Shown here: in pieces, positions 9,181-17,236 of the stretch
Numbering within the stretch: position 1 is the first letter of the stretch
Layout of the letters: every line of letters begins with the position of its first letter
Origin: Cytophagaceae bacterium
Lineage (GTDB): Bacteria > Bacteroidota > Bacteroidia > Cytophagales > Cytophagaceae
DNA: 25,796 nucleotides
Direction of reading: 5' to 3'
NCBI GenBank assembly: GCA_021151805.1
Contig: JAGKWN010000057.1
Location: 1-25,796 of the forward strand
Notes under the pieces: model-generated
Database searches by the model: none
What the model was told of the DNA's origin: nothing
Seen by the model: the letters and a program-made list of their open reading frames with translations, nothing else
Made by a program: the position numbers and the translations under genes

Positions 9181-9723
9181 TTAAAACGTGTAATACGGAC
9201 TAATCATTAAATATACCAAAACACCGGATACTGAAACGTATAACCAGATTGGATATGCCCATTTCACGATCTTTTTATGGCGTTCGAAATCACTGTTAAA
9301 AGCAAAGTGTAATGCTTTCAAAACAAAATACACCACAACCGCAGCAAGTACAATATGTGTGATCAGTAAGAAGTAATACACATAATTTAACGGAGAAGTT
9401 CCGCCATACGGTGTAGAATGATGGGTTAAATGATATAATATATAGGCTACCAGAAAGAACAGACCAAGTACCACACAGATGAGCATGCACGTACGGTGCA
9501 GCGTGATGTTGTTTCTTCTGATCGCTGCCAGTGCAATCACCAGAAAGAACGAGGTTAAACTATTGATCAATGCATTGATATGCGGTAATGTATTGGTCCA
9601 CGTACCTAAATCCAGCTTCACACGAATACCCAACAATAACATAACCGCAACCGGAATACCGATGGCCAGGATATTGACTGTTTTATCATTTAAAACCTTT
9701 GCCAGTTTATTATCGTTTTGCAT
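9181..9723 (-). CDS. DUF420 membrane protein, likely oxidase maturation factor
   Basis: A 180-residue protein with about five membrane helices. It has the features expected of the DUF420 (YozB/CtaM-like) family: LPHINALINS with His48, LHRTCM with His76, YHLTHH (98, 101, 102), a membrane His123, and RHKKIVKWAYPIWLYVSVSGVLVY near the C-terminus. Relatives in Firmicutes are reported to be needed for heme-copper oxidase function; applying that here rests on family membership and on the Sco neighbour. I chose the ATG at 9723. A TTG at 9732 would add only three residues and lengthen the overlap with sco. Even with the ATG, the gene overlaps the end of sco by 14 bases, so translation is probably coupled. 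Confidence 0.87.
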   Translation of the reverse strand: MQNDNKLAKVLNDKTVNILAIGIPVAVMLLLGIRVKLDLGTWTNTLPHINALINSLTSFFLVIALAAIRRNNITLHRTCMLICVVLGLFFLVAYILYHLTHHSTPYGGTSPLNYVYYFLLITHIVLAAVVVYFVLKALHFAFNSDFERHKKIVKWAYPIWLYVSVSGVLVYLMISPYYTF

Positions 9724-10378
9724 CACGTTCAATTTTTTGTAATACTTTTAACTCTGTAATTAAGCGGTCTACGTCTTTTTCGTCGTCACCATCGTAATAT
9801 CCCCGGATCCAACCTTTTTTATCAACCAACACAACTTTATCACTGTGTAGAAAGTCTGTCAGATCTTCCTCATTCTGCTTCGCAGTTAAGAAAAACTCTC
9901 TTTGCCCCAATGTATAAATTGAATCTTTAGCTCCGGTTAAAAAGAACCATTTACCTGGAATGGCATTGTATTTCGTCGCATAATGTTGAAGTACTTCAGA
10001 CGTGTCATGCTCCGGATCTACTGATAAAGAGATCAAGACAATGTCCTTGTCATTCTTGAAAGCTTCCTGCACGCGAATCAATTGTGTTGTCATATCCGGA
10101 CAAACACTTCCGCAACGTGTAAAAATGAAATCGTATACTTTAAAGCTGGAATCGTACTTTGTGCTGTTAAATTCAGCACCTGTTTGATCAATAAGTTTAT
10201 AAGCTGGAATAGTATGAGCATCTGTAATCACATAGCCGCGGTCTGTTTCTGTGGAGTCATAAGCAAAAAACACAGGTAACTTATGTCTGGAACTCGCAAA
10301 AATGGTAAAGAATAAAATTAAAAAGACCGGTGCAAGTAGCGCTAGGCACAAGTACACGGTCTTTTTAGTATTTTTCAT
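9710..10378 (-). CDS. sco: SCO1/SenC family copper chaperone
   Basis: Membrane-anchored thioredoxin-fold protein that delivers copper to, or reduces the cysteines of, the CuA site of oxidase subunit II. The 222-residue protein has an N-terminal anchor helix (about 7-28), then the diagnostic FTRCGSVCP motif with Cys89 and Cys93. His178 lies in DFLHSDKVVLVD. These three residues are the copper ligands of the family. A VDPEHDT segment at about 120-126 is also typical. It sits between the oxidase subunit IV gene and the DUF420 gene, as expected for an assembly factor of the oxidase encoded in the same run. The ATG at 10378 yields a good anchor helix. Confidence 0.95.
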   Translation of the reverse strand: MKNTKKTVYLCLALLAPVFLILFFTIFASSRHKLPVFFAYDSTETDRGYVITDAHTIPAYKLIDQTGAEFNSTKYDSSFKVYDFIFTRCGSVCPDMTTQLIRVQEAFKNDKDIVLISLSVDPEHDTSEVLQHYATKYNAIPGKWFFLTGAKDSIYTLGQREFFLTAKQNEEDLTDFLHSDKVVLVDKKGWIRGYYDGDDEKDVDRLITELKVLQKIERDAKR

Positions 10379-10390
10379 AATGTATAGAAT

Positions 10391-10416
10391 AAGCTACCAC
10401 TAATTATTGGTAGCTT
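10391..10416 (-). terminator. Hairpin between coxD and sco
   Basis: A perfect 9-bp inverted repeat, AAGCTACCA (10391-10399) and TGGTAGCTT (10408-10416), with an 8-base loop, lies in the 49-base gap between the coxD stop and the sco ATG. On the minus strand no real run of T follows it, so it is more likely a weak attenuator, an mRNA processing site or a stabiliser of the upstream transcript than a full terminator. Confidence 0.45.
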
Positions 10417-10427
10417 CAAATGATTGT

Positions 10428-10775
10428 TTATCCAAAGATGTATTCAATAGCAGCATGTACGTAATCTGCTTCAATCAACATGGCTAAGATTAACCACATA
10501 ATAAACAAAACTGGCAATGCTATTGCCCAGATCAACAACTTAACTTCGTATTTTAAGTGCATGAATTCACCAACAATGTAGAATGTCTTAGCGAATGTCA
10601 TCAAAACAAATATTGTTGTAAGGATAGCTCCTCTCGGAACTGTAAAAGCCAATACGAATTCAATGGCAGTTAAAACACCTAAGATAAGAGTAACTGTCAA
10701 TAAGTGCTTTATTTTAGCAGGATCTCTAGGCTGAACTTCTGCTGAGTGACCTGAATGATGTGATGCGTGTCCCAT
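10428..10775 (-). CDS. coxD: Cytochrome c oxidase subunit IV
   Basis: A 115-residue protein with three membrane helices (about 25-45, 51-72 and 79-104), matching the prokaryotic COX4 family in size and topology. The segment FAKTFYIVGEFMHLKYE between the second and third helices is characteristic. It is a small accessory subunit of the heme-copper oxidase that helps stabilise the core. The N-terminus is rich in histidine (MGHASHHSGH), a feature shared with CoxA and ActF in this locus. It follows coxC by 31 bases in the usual order for the operon. Confidence 0.92.
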   Translation of the reverse strand: MGHASHHSGHSAEVQPRDPAKIKHLLTVTLILGVLTAIEFVLAFTVPRGAILTTIFVLMTFAKTFYIVGEFMHLKYEVKLLIWAIALPVLFIMWLILAMLIEADYVHAAIEYIFG

Positions 10776-10806
10776 TTAAATGAATATTTTAATTAAATAA
10801 CAGAAA

Positions 10807-11562
10807 TCAAACTAAGTAATAGAACGTGAATACGAATACCCATACAAGATCGACAAAGTGCCAGTAAAGACCTACTTTTTCAACCATTTCGTATGTTCCG
10901 ATTCTTTCGTACGTTCCGTATGATACGTTATAAAATACAAGGATGTTGATGATTACACCTGATAATACGTGCGTTCCGTGGAAACCAGTGATGAAGAAGA
11001 ATAAATCAGCAAATAATCTAGGACCGTATTCGTTCTCAATCAGGTTTGCACCGAATATATGACGAACTGTTCCATCCGGATCATTTACAATCAAACCTTC
11101 AGGAGACCCCTGGATGAAGATTGTCCATTCCCAAGCCTGGCAGGATAAGAATGCAATACCACCAAGGATTGTCCATAACATCCATTTCTGAACGTCTTTT
11201 TTATCGTTACGGTGACCTGCTTCAACAGCCAATACCATTGTTACAGAAGAAAGGATCAAAATAAACGTCATTAAACCCACAAATACCAGTGGAGCGTTAA
11301 CATGGAAAAAAGGAATGTGTGTAAATACTTTTTCAGGAATCGGCCAGTAATGTACAGACGCTTTAAACGCATCTACAGCACCTGTATAGGCATCGTGAGA
11401 ATAACGTGAAAAACCATACGTAATCAATAAACCAGAGAAAGTTAATGCATCTGATAATAAAAAGAACCACATCATTAGCTTACCATAACTAGCTTTCAAT
11501 GGTTCTGCATCTCCTGCCCACAGGGCCTTGTTTTCTTTTTCGTCGATAACTGCCGTTGCCAT
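10807..11562 (-). CDS. coxC: Cytochrome c oxidase subunit III
   Basis: A 251-residue integral membrane core subunit of the oxidase. Conserved subunit III features near the C-terminus are FFFITGFHGTHVLSG, with two histidines, and the terminal YWHFVDLVWVFVFTFYYL. Earlier helices include the KLMMWFFLLSDALTF segment, where Asp stands at a position often occupied by Glu. It carries an insertion of about 45 residues (roughly 145-190) between helices, containing SPEGLIVNDPDG, probably a loop. It is one of two subunit III paralogues in tandem; the shorter copy lies 33 bases upstream in the direction of transcription. Confidence 0.94.
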   Translation of the reverse strand: MATAVIDEKENKALWAGDAEPLKASYGKLMMWFFLLSDALTFSGLLITYGFSRYSHDAYTGAVDAFKASVHYWPIPEKVFTHIPFFHVNAPLVFVGLMTFILILSSVTMVLAVEAGHRNDKKDVQKWMLWTILGGIAFLSCQAWEWTIFIQGSPEGLIVNDPDGTVRHIFGANLIENEYGPRLFADLFFFITGFHGTHVLSGVIINILVFYNVSYGTYERIGTYEMVEKVGLYWHFVDLVWVFVFTFYYLV

Positions 11563-11595
11563 AAATTATATTTAAATAATAAATTAGTCTTATTT

Positions 11596-12186
11596 CTAAT
11601 TATTCACCAGTAAAAATACAAACAAATAAATCCAAAGCAAATCTAAAAAGTGCCAATAAGTTGTGCACATCTCAATTTGTAATAGATTTAAAGAACTCAC
11701 CTTCCCACTAGCACTTGAGTATAAAACAATTAGGAGATAAATCAATCCGGTGATCAAATGAAAGCCATGTAAACCGGATAAAATATATACAAAAGATCCT
11801 GCCGGATTTGAGTATTGACCGCCTAAATAGACGTTTTCATCCACTAATTGCCCCCATCCTTTTACCTGCATGTATAAAAATACAATGCCCAAAACAATGG
11901 TCGCAATCAAAGCCGTATTAATACGTGAAGTGTTGTTGTTCTTAGCAGCCCAATAAGCTACCTGTACGGTTACGCTGCTTAATAAAATAACAGCAGTACT
12001 CATCGTAAACATAGGTGGTAAATCAAACTTCAGCCAATCACCATCTGTGCTGCGCACCAGATAAGCACTGGTAAATGCTGCAAATAACATAATGATCGTT
12101 ACGATAAACAACCACAGCAAAAACTTCTTCGGGTGTACCGTGAATGTTTGCTCATGTGCATCATTTAATTGAATTTTTTCTTCCAT
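11596..12186 (-). CDS. Short cytochrome c oxidase subunit III paralogue
   Basis: A 196-residue five-helix protein of the same superfamily as the neighbouring coxC. It shares the GLHGFHLITGL block and the closing YWHFLDLLWIYLFVFLL block, but lacks the long loop. The 196 residues match bacterial five-helix subunit III proteins of the quinol-oxidase CyoC size. It may be the true partner of CoxA, with the longer copy as an extra subunit, or the reverse. Both reading frames are intact with no sign of decay, so both are probably made. It starts 17 bases after ctaB. Confidence 0.9.
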   Translation of the reverse strand: MEEKIQLNDAHEQTFTVHPKKFLLWLFIVTIIMLFAAFTSAYLVRSTDGDWLKFDLPPMFTMSTAVILLSSVTVQVAYWAAKNNNTSRINTALIATIVLGIVFLYMQVKGWGQLVDENVYLGGQYSNPAGSFVYILSGLHGFHLITGLIYLLIVLYSSASGKVSSLNLLQIEMCTTYWHFLDLLWIYLFVFLLVNN

Positions 12187-12203
12187 GACAGTTATATGAT
12201 TTA

Positions 12204-13103
12204 TTAGAATTTATCTAAAACAAATGCGATCTGAACAACCGGTAAATACAGGAATGAACCAAACATCAGCATCAAAGCAGACTTTATAGTACATTCCTTC
12301 CACAAATAAACCGTTTGTAAAAAGAACAATGTACCACAGGCCAATGCTATATAGGCAGACGTAATGCCTGACATGTCAAACATATACGGTAAGAAACCTA
12401 AAGGCAATAAACACAATGTATACATCATGATGATCGTAGCAGTACGTTTGTTTCTGCCTTCTTGCGTAGGCAACATTTTTATACCGGCTTTTTTATATTC
12501 ATCATCCAACACCCATGCAATCGCCCAGAAATGCGGGAACTGCCAAAAGAATTGAATAGCAAATAAAACACCAGGCTCCCAGCCATATTCCCCTGTAACA
12601 GCCAGCCAGCCAATCATTGGTGGAAAGGCCCCTGGAAAGGCACCAATAAATACAGATATCGGTGAAATCTTTTTTAAAGGAGTATAAACAAATGAATAAA
12701 GAAATAAAGAAATCAGTGACAAGATCAGCGCATTCAATGTACTGAAATAGCCAAGAATAAATATACCTAAAGCAAGGAAAATTACAGACGCTAGAATTGC
12801 CTGATTCAGGCTGATAGTACCCACCGGCAGCGGTCTGGAAGAAGTTCTGTTCATTAATTTATCTGAATCCCGCTCAATGATCTGATTGATAATATTGGCA
12901 GATACAGTAATACAAAAGCCTCCGGCTAAAAACAATACCAGGTTCAGCCAGTCTACCTGCCCACGTTCAGCTAATATATAGCCCATCCCCGAAGAGAATG
13001 CCACGGTAGATGTTAACCTGAATTTGGTTAATTTAAAATATGCCTGAATGAGAGAAGTCAAGGACTGTTCGATATGTATATTTTGGGTACGCAAGTTACA
13101 CAC
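12204..13103 (-). CDS. ctaB: Heme O synthase (protoheme IX farnesyltransferase)
   Basis: UbiA-type membrane prenyltransferase that adds a farnesyl group to heme b to make heme o, the first step to the heme a of the oxidase encoded alongside. The 299-residue length is normal. The first prenyl-binding motif is clear: Asn73, Glu77 and Asp81 within NQIIERDSDKLM, followed by RTSSRPLP (86-93). The second conserved block contains DDEYKKAGIKMLP. The start is GTG at 13103, which overlaps the end of ctaA by 8 bases; the next in-frame Met, near residue 40, would remove the first helix, so GTG is favoured. The overlap suggests coupled translation of the two heme-synthesis enzymes. Confidence 0.95.
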   Translation of the reverse strand: MCNLRTQNIHIEQSLTSLIQAYFKLTKFRLTSTVAFSSGMGYILAERGQVDWLNLVLFLAGGFCITVSANIINQIIERDSDKLMNRTSSRPLPVGTISLNQAILASVIFLALGIFILGYFSTLNALILSLISLFLYSFVYTPLKKISPISVFIGAFPGAFPPMIGWLAVTGEYGWEPGVLFAIQFFWQFPHFWAIAWVLDDEYKKAGIKMLPTQEGRNKRTATIIMMYTLCLLPLGFLPYMFDMSGITSAYIALACGTLFFLQTVYLWKECTIKSALMLMFGSFLYLPVVQIAFVLDKF

Positions 13104-14079
13104 TCCTTCTGTTTTGTCCTACCATAAACCTAAAAACAAATGCTATTTGTGCACCTAATAAAATCGTCGCCAGCAATAAATGTACAGGCTGCGCCCAGGC
13201 AGGCAATGCAAAATAAGCGAGGATAATTCCGGCCAGGATTTCAACTCCTATGATGTAGGTAATGGCAAGCGCATGCTTATAAGCTTTCGCATAAGTATCC
13301 CTGTTTTGATATAAAACATAGGTAAAATAAAGGGTGGCCAGCGTCAGTAAAATTGAATAACTTCTATGTATGATGAAAATACTTCCAATGCCATCGATCC
13401 AGGATTCCCTGTGTTCATAGGATAATGTAAATGAGATAATATCGATCTCCTCACGTACTTCTGTACCAAGAAAAATCTGTAACGCAGTCATCAAAATAAA
13501 CACCCAAATAACCCAGGCATACTTTTTAGATACAGCATCCTGCTCAAACCCTTCCTGAATGCCTTCCAGAGCAAGCTTAGCTTTATGAACTTCAATGAAT
13601 AGATAAATCAATACGCCTAAGATTAGCAATGCTACAGCCATATGTAGCGTAATCATGATTGGCTTTAAAAACGAAAATACCAATTTAGCTCCTAAGACTC
13701 CCTGGAAGCCCATCAGAAAAACCAACAGCAAAGACAGCCAGAAGAATTTTGGATTTGTTTTAATGAATCGGATAGCATACAAACACTGTAAGAAAACAAT
13801 TATTCCACCAACAGCCCCGATCAATCTGTTCCCATATTCAGTCCAGGTTTTGTAAACATTAAACTCCGCAGGATGGCCCTGCACTGCATACTTTTCTTTA
13901 TAGTCTGCCGGCAACTGAGACTCTTCCGTTGGAGGCATGTAGCTTCCAAAACATTTTGGCCAATCCGGGCACCCCATCCCCGATCCTGTACTACGCACAA
14001 TACCACCTGCAAGAATAACCAGGTAAATGGTAATTAATGTAATAAGTACAATGATGTAAAATCGGTTAATACGGTTCAT
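13096..14079 (-). CDS. ctaA: Heme A synthase (COX15/CtaA)
   Basis: Eight-helix membrane enzyme that oxidises the C8 methyl of heme o to a formyl group, giving heme a. The 327-residue protein has the conserved cysteine pair in GCPDWPKC (Cys37 and Cys43) in the first extracytoplasmic loop, the TWTEYGNRLIG block with Glu81, and membrane histidines in ITLHMAVALL, IIHRSYSI and AQPVHLLL. In the classical family the EYxHR block supplies a heme-ligand His; here that position is Asn84. Three of the four usual ligand histidines are thus recognisable. The gene follows a 134-base gap containing the coxA terminator, so it may have its own promoter. Function is well supported by the other motifs and by the overlapping ctaB. 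Confidence 0.93.
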   Translation of the reverse strand: MNRINRFYIIVLITLITIYLVILAGGIVRSTGSGMGCPDWPKCFGSYMPPTEESQLPADYKEKYAVQGHPAEFNVYKTWTEYGNRLIGAVGGIIVFLQCLYAIRFIKTNPKFFWLSLLLVFLMGFQGVLGAKLVFSFLKPIMITLHMAVALLILGVLIYLFIEVHKAKLALEGIQEGFEQDAVSKKYAWVIWVFILMTALQIFLGTEVREEIDIISFTLSYEHRESWIDGIGSIFIIHRSYSILLTLATLYFTYVLYQNRDTYAKAYKHALAITYIIGVEILAGIILAYFALPAWAQPVHLLLATILLGAQIAFVFRFMVGQNRRSV

Positions 14080-14111
14080 AATAAAATGCTTAATTCTATG
14101 TATTAAATAAA

Positions 14112-14163
14112 AAATCCAAAAGGGTTAGTAGACTAAAAAATCTGAACTAATACTTTTGGATTT
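14112..14163 (-). other. Second hairpin in the ctaA leader
   Basis: A perfect 11-bp inverted repeat, AAATCCAAAAG (14112-14122) and CTTTTGGATTT (14153-14163), with 30 bases between the arms, lies between the coxA terminator and the ctaA ATG. It would fold in RNA from either strand. It could be part of the ctaA leader, or could protect the 3' end of read-through transcripts. No confident promoter motif was found in the gap. Confidence 0.4.
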
Positions 14164-14178
14164 AAATAATGTATTAAG

Positions 14179-14209
14179 AAAAAGACTGACCCTGAGGGTC
14201 AGTCTTTTT
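14179..14209 (-). terminator. Rho-independent terminator after coxA
   Basis: A strong perfect hairpin: AAAAAGACTGACCC (14179-14192), a TGA loop, and GGGTCAGTCTTTTT (14196-14209). It starts 4 bases past the coxA stop codon on the minus strand, has a G+C-rich core and runs into T on the minus strand; it is nearly symmetrical, so it would work both ways. It likely ends the act-cox transcript and sets expression of the structural genes apart from the ctaA accessory block. Confidence 0.88.
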
Positions 14210-14213
14210 TATA

Positions 14214-16037
14214 TTAATTTTCGTCTGTTTCTCCAGGAAGATTAGATTCCGGAGTTTGAGAGAACGGTATTGTTTGAGGAATGAAATCTTCAGCTGCACC
14301 TGGTTTGCTGTAATCATATGGCCAACGATAAACAGTCGGTATAGCACCAGGCCAGTTACCATGTCCAGGGTTGATAGGTGTAGTCCACTCTAATGTATTT
14401 GAGTTCCATGGGTTCATTGTAGATACTCTACCTTTAAACATGCTGTAGAAGAAGTTAAAGATGAAGATGAACTGCGCTACGAACGTTACAATTGCTGCAA
14501 TACTGATCAATTCATTTAAGTCAGTGAATGTGCTGAATGCATCAAAACCTGTCCATGAATAATAACGTCTTGGGAAACCTGCAATACCGATGTAGTGCAT
14601 TGGGAAGAAGATCAAGTAAACACCGATGAAAGTCAACCAGAAGTGGATATAACCTAAACGATCATCCATCATACGGCCAAACATTTTAGGGAACCAGTGA
14701 TAAACACCCGCTAACATACCAAAGAATGATGCAGACCCCATTACAATGTGGAAGTGAGCAACAACGAAGTATGTATCGTGTAATTGAATATCAGCAGCAG
14801 AATTACCTAATACGATACCAGTTAAACCACCGGAGATGAAGAAAGATACAAGACCGATAGAGAACAACATCGCTGGAGTAAAGATGATATTACCTCTCCA
14901 TAATGTCGCAATGTAGTTGAAGGCTTTCACCGCAGATGGTACCGCAATGATCAATGTAAGGAACATGAATATCGATCCAAGGAATGGATTCATACCCGTC
15001 ACAAACATATGGTGAGCCCATACAATGAAAGATAAGAACGCAATAGCCACAATAGAGAAGATCATCGCTTTGTAACCAAAGATTGGCTTACGAGAGTTTG
15101 TAGCAACGATTTCAGAAGTAATACCTAATGCAGGTAACAATACGATGTAAACTTCAGGGTGACCTAAGAACCAGAATAAGTGCTGGAATAAGATCGGGCT
15201 ACCACCTTCATGGTGTAAAGCTTCACCGCCAATATAAATCTCAGATAAGAAGAAACTTGTTCCGAAACTTCTATCGAATATCAAAAGAAGCGCTGCAGAG
15301 AATAAAACCGGGAATGATAATAAACCGATGATTGCAGTAATGAAGAACGCCCAGATCGTTAGTGGAAGACGAGAGAACGTCATACCTTTCGTTCTTAAAT
15401 TGATAATGGTTGTTACATAGTTCAAACCACCAAGTAATGTAGAAGCGATGAAGAATGCCATTGCAACTAACCATAATGTCATACCAAGACCAGAACCATT
15501 TACTGCTTGTGGCAATGCGCTCAATGGCGGATAAATTACCCAACCACCAGATGCTGGACCTGTTTTAATAAACAGAGAAGCCATCATGATCGCACTTGAC
15601 AAGAAGAAGAACCAGTATGAAAGCATGTTCAGGAAGCCCGATGCCATATCACGAGCACCGATCTGAAGCGGAATCAGGAAGTTACTGAATGTACCACTCA
15701 AACCTGCAGTCAATACAAAGAATACCATGATTGTACCGTGCATGGTAACCAGTGCAAGATAAAATTCAGGATCTAATTTACCATCTGCCTGAATCCAATC
15801 ACCTAACAATGGTTTTAACCATGTTAAATCAGCATCAGGAAAACCTAATTGAAGACGGAATAAAACGGATAATAAACCTCCGATTACAGCCCAAACAATA
15901 CCTGAAATTAAATACTGTTTAGCAATGTACTTATGGTCTTCACTGAATACATACTTACGAATCCAAGGCAAATCATGGTGATCGTGTTCGTCGTGTGCAT
16001 GAGCATCAGATAAAGAACCAGAGTGTGTAGCCGACAT
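14214..16037 (-). CDS. coxA: Cytochrome c oxidase subunit I (A1-type)
   Basis: Catalytic twelve-helix subunit that reduces O2 to water at a heme a3-CuB centre and pumps protons. Of 607 residues, the ligands are visible: His100 and His430 for heme a, His428 for heme a3, and His293, His342 and His343 for CuB, with Tyr297 as the cross-linked tyrosine in GHPEVY. Glu295 in that motif and the D-channel residues Asp130 and Asn137 place it in the A1 group; Lys371 marks the K channel. The N-terminus before the first helix is rich in His and Asp (DAHAHDEHDHHD, 11-22), which is unusual. It follows coxB by 35 bases and ends at a strong terminator. The window shows no second oxidase. Confidence 0.98.
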   Translation of the reverse strand: MSATHSGSLSDAHAHDEHDHHDLPWIRKYVFSEDHKYIAKQYLISGIVWAVIGGLLSVLFRLQLGFPDADLTWLKPLLGDWIQADGKLDPEFYLALVTMHGTIMVFFVLTAGLSGTFSNFLIPLQIGARDMASGFLNMLSYWFFFLSSAIMMASLFIKTGPASGGWVIYPPLSALPQAVNGSGLGMTLWLVAMAFFIASTLLGGLNYVTTIINLRTKGMTFSRLPLTIWAFFITAIIGLLSFPVLFSAALLLIFDRSFGTSFFLSEIYIGGEALHHEGGSPILFQHLFWFLGHPEVYIVLLPALGITSEIVATNSRKPIFGYKAMIFSIVAIAFLSFIVWAHHMFVTGMNPFLGSIFMFLTLIIAVPSAVKAFNYIATLWRGNIIFTPAMLFSIGLVSFFISGGLTGIVLGNSAADIQLHDTYFVVAHFHIVMGSASFFGMLAGVYHWFPKMFGRMMDDRLGYIHFWLTFIGVYLIFFPMHYIGIAGFPRRYYSWTGFDAFSTFTDLNELISIAAIVTFVAQFIFIFNFFYSMFKGRVSTMNPWNSNTLEWTTPINPGHGNWPGAIPTVYRWPYDYSKPGAAEDFIPQTIPFSQTPESNLPGETDEN

Positions 16038-16072
16038 ATTATTTATGATAAATAGTTATTAATTCAAATTAA

Positions 16073-17206
16073 TTATTTGTGCTTCTTAGGTGTAACAGCA
16101 GCTGCAACAACAACTGTGCTATCAACAGAAACAACAGTAGAATCCGAAGGTACAGCAGGCTGGACAACTTCAGGCTTAGTCAAGAATTCCTTTAAATATT
16201 TTTCAGTCAATGCTTTTGGAGCTTTCGTAGAAACATATTCAGCATTCAATGAAGCCCATGTCTTTTGAGAAGCTTTCCATTTTTCGTATTCAGCAGGCTC
16301 ATCAACAACAACAATGAAACGCATTGCATAGTGACCACGACCACAAACTTCCGTACAAGCTAATTCGTAGTTAAAGTTTGGATTACCTGTTTTTTCACGC
16401 ATTTCTGCAGTTGAAATCGTTGGTTTAAACCAGAATTTTGTTGGCATACCCGGAACCGCATCCATTTTAACACGGAAATGAGGAAGGAATACAGAGTGGA
16501 TTACATCACGGGAACGGATGTGTAATGAAACGTTTTTGCCTTTTGGAAAATGTAGTTCCATTGGGATAAAATCATCGAAACTAGCTGTATCATTGAAATC
16601 AATACCAAATTCGTTTGTAGCATCAATTTTTCTGTAGTGGTATTTACCCAATTCGCCATCAGCACCAGGGTATCTCACCTGCCATGCAAACTGCTTACCC
16701 ATAATTTCAATTACTTCTGAATTTTCAGGTGCAGGAGATGTAATTGCATGCCATTCTTTATAACCATATACAACGAAACCAGCCATGATCACTGCAGGAA
16801 TGATTGTCCAGATACGCTCTACAGTGTGATTATCTGGATAGAAATAAGCTTGTTTTCCTTCTTTGAAACGGTACATGTATGGGAAGAAATACAGCAATGA
16901 GTTCGTTACCAAAAACGCTACTGTTAATACGGCCATGATTACCCAGAACAATAAGTCCGTTCTTACACCATGCTCAGAAGCTGCGTCAGGTAAGAATTTA
17001 TCACGGGCAGACATGAATGATAAATAGAATGCCAGAACACCCAGTACAAATATTACGACGAATAAAAATGAATTTACTGTGTTACCAACGCCTACACGCT
17101 TTTGGTAACGACCATTCATCACGTTCGTTAATACACCAATTCTAAATATCAAATAAAGTATTGATAGAATTAATGCAAGTGCTACAATTATAATTACAGA
17201 AGTCAT
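16073..17206 (-). CDS. coxB: Cytochrome c oxidase subunit II
   Basis: Electron-entry subunit carrying the binuclear CuA site. The cupredoxin domain (about 165-305) contains all ligands: His237, Cys284, Glu286 (backbone), Cys288, His292 and Met295, the last five in CTEVCGRGHYAM. Trp175 in FAWQVRYPG is the likely electron entry residue. The two standard subunit II helices are at about 87-110 and 131-149. Two additional hydrophobic helices precede them (about 4-24 and 45-65), which keeps the CuA domain outside. The C-terminus is a low-complexity tail rich in Val, Ala and Pro, with no fused cytochrome c domain, so the donor must be another protein. It lies directly between actF and coxA with gaps of 30 and 35 bases. 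Confidence 0.97.
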   Translation of the reverse strand: MTSVIIIVALALILSILYLIFRIGVLTNVMNGRYQKRVGVGNTVNSFLFVVIFVLGVLAFYLSFMSARDKFLPDAASEHGVRTDLLFWVIMAVLTVAFLVTNSLLYFFPYMYRFKEGKQAYFYPDNHTVERIWTIIPAVIMAGFVVYGYKEWHAITSPAPENSEVIEIMGKQFAWQVRYPGADGELGKYHYRKIDATNEFGIDFNDTASFDDFIPMELHFPKGKNVSLHIRSRDVIHSVFLPHFRVKMDAVPGMPTKFWFKPTISTAEMREKTGNPNFNYELACTEVCGRGHYAMRFIVVVDEPAEYEKWKASQKTWASLNAEYVSTKAPKALTEKYLKEFLTKPEVVQPAVPSDSTVVSVDSTVVVAAAVTPKKHK

Positions 17207-17236
17207 TTTATATATAGAGTTTTGTAATGGCTTTAA

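Noticed and set aside
9724..9732. TTG start for the DUF420 gene
   Set aside because: An ATG three codons later gives a complete protein with less overlap with sco; TTG starts are uncommon.
15271..15543. Open frame of 90 codons within coxA on the same strand
   Set aside because: It is another frame of the highly conserved subunit I coding region.
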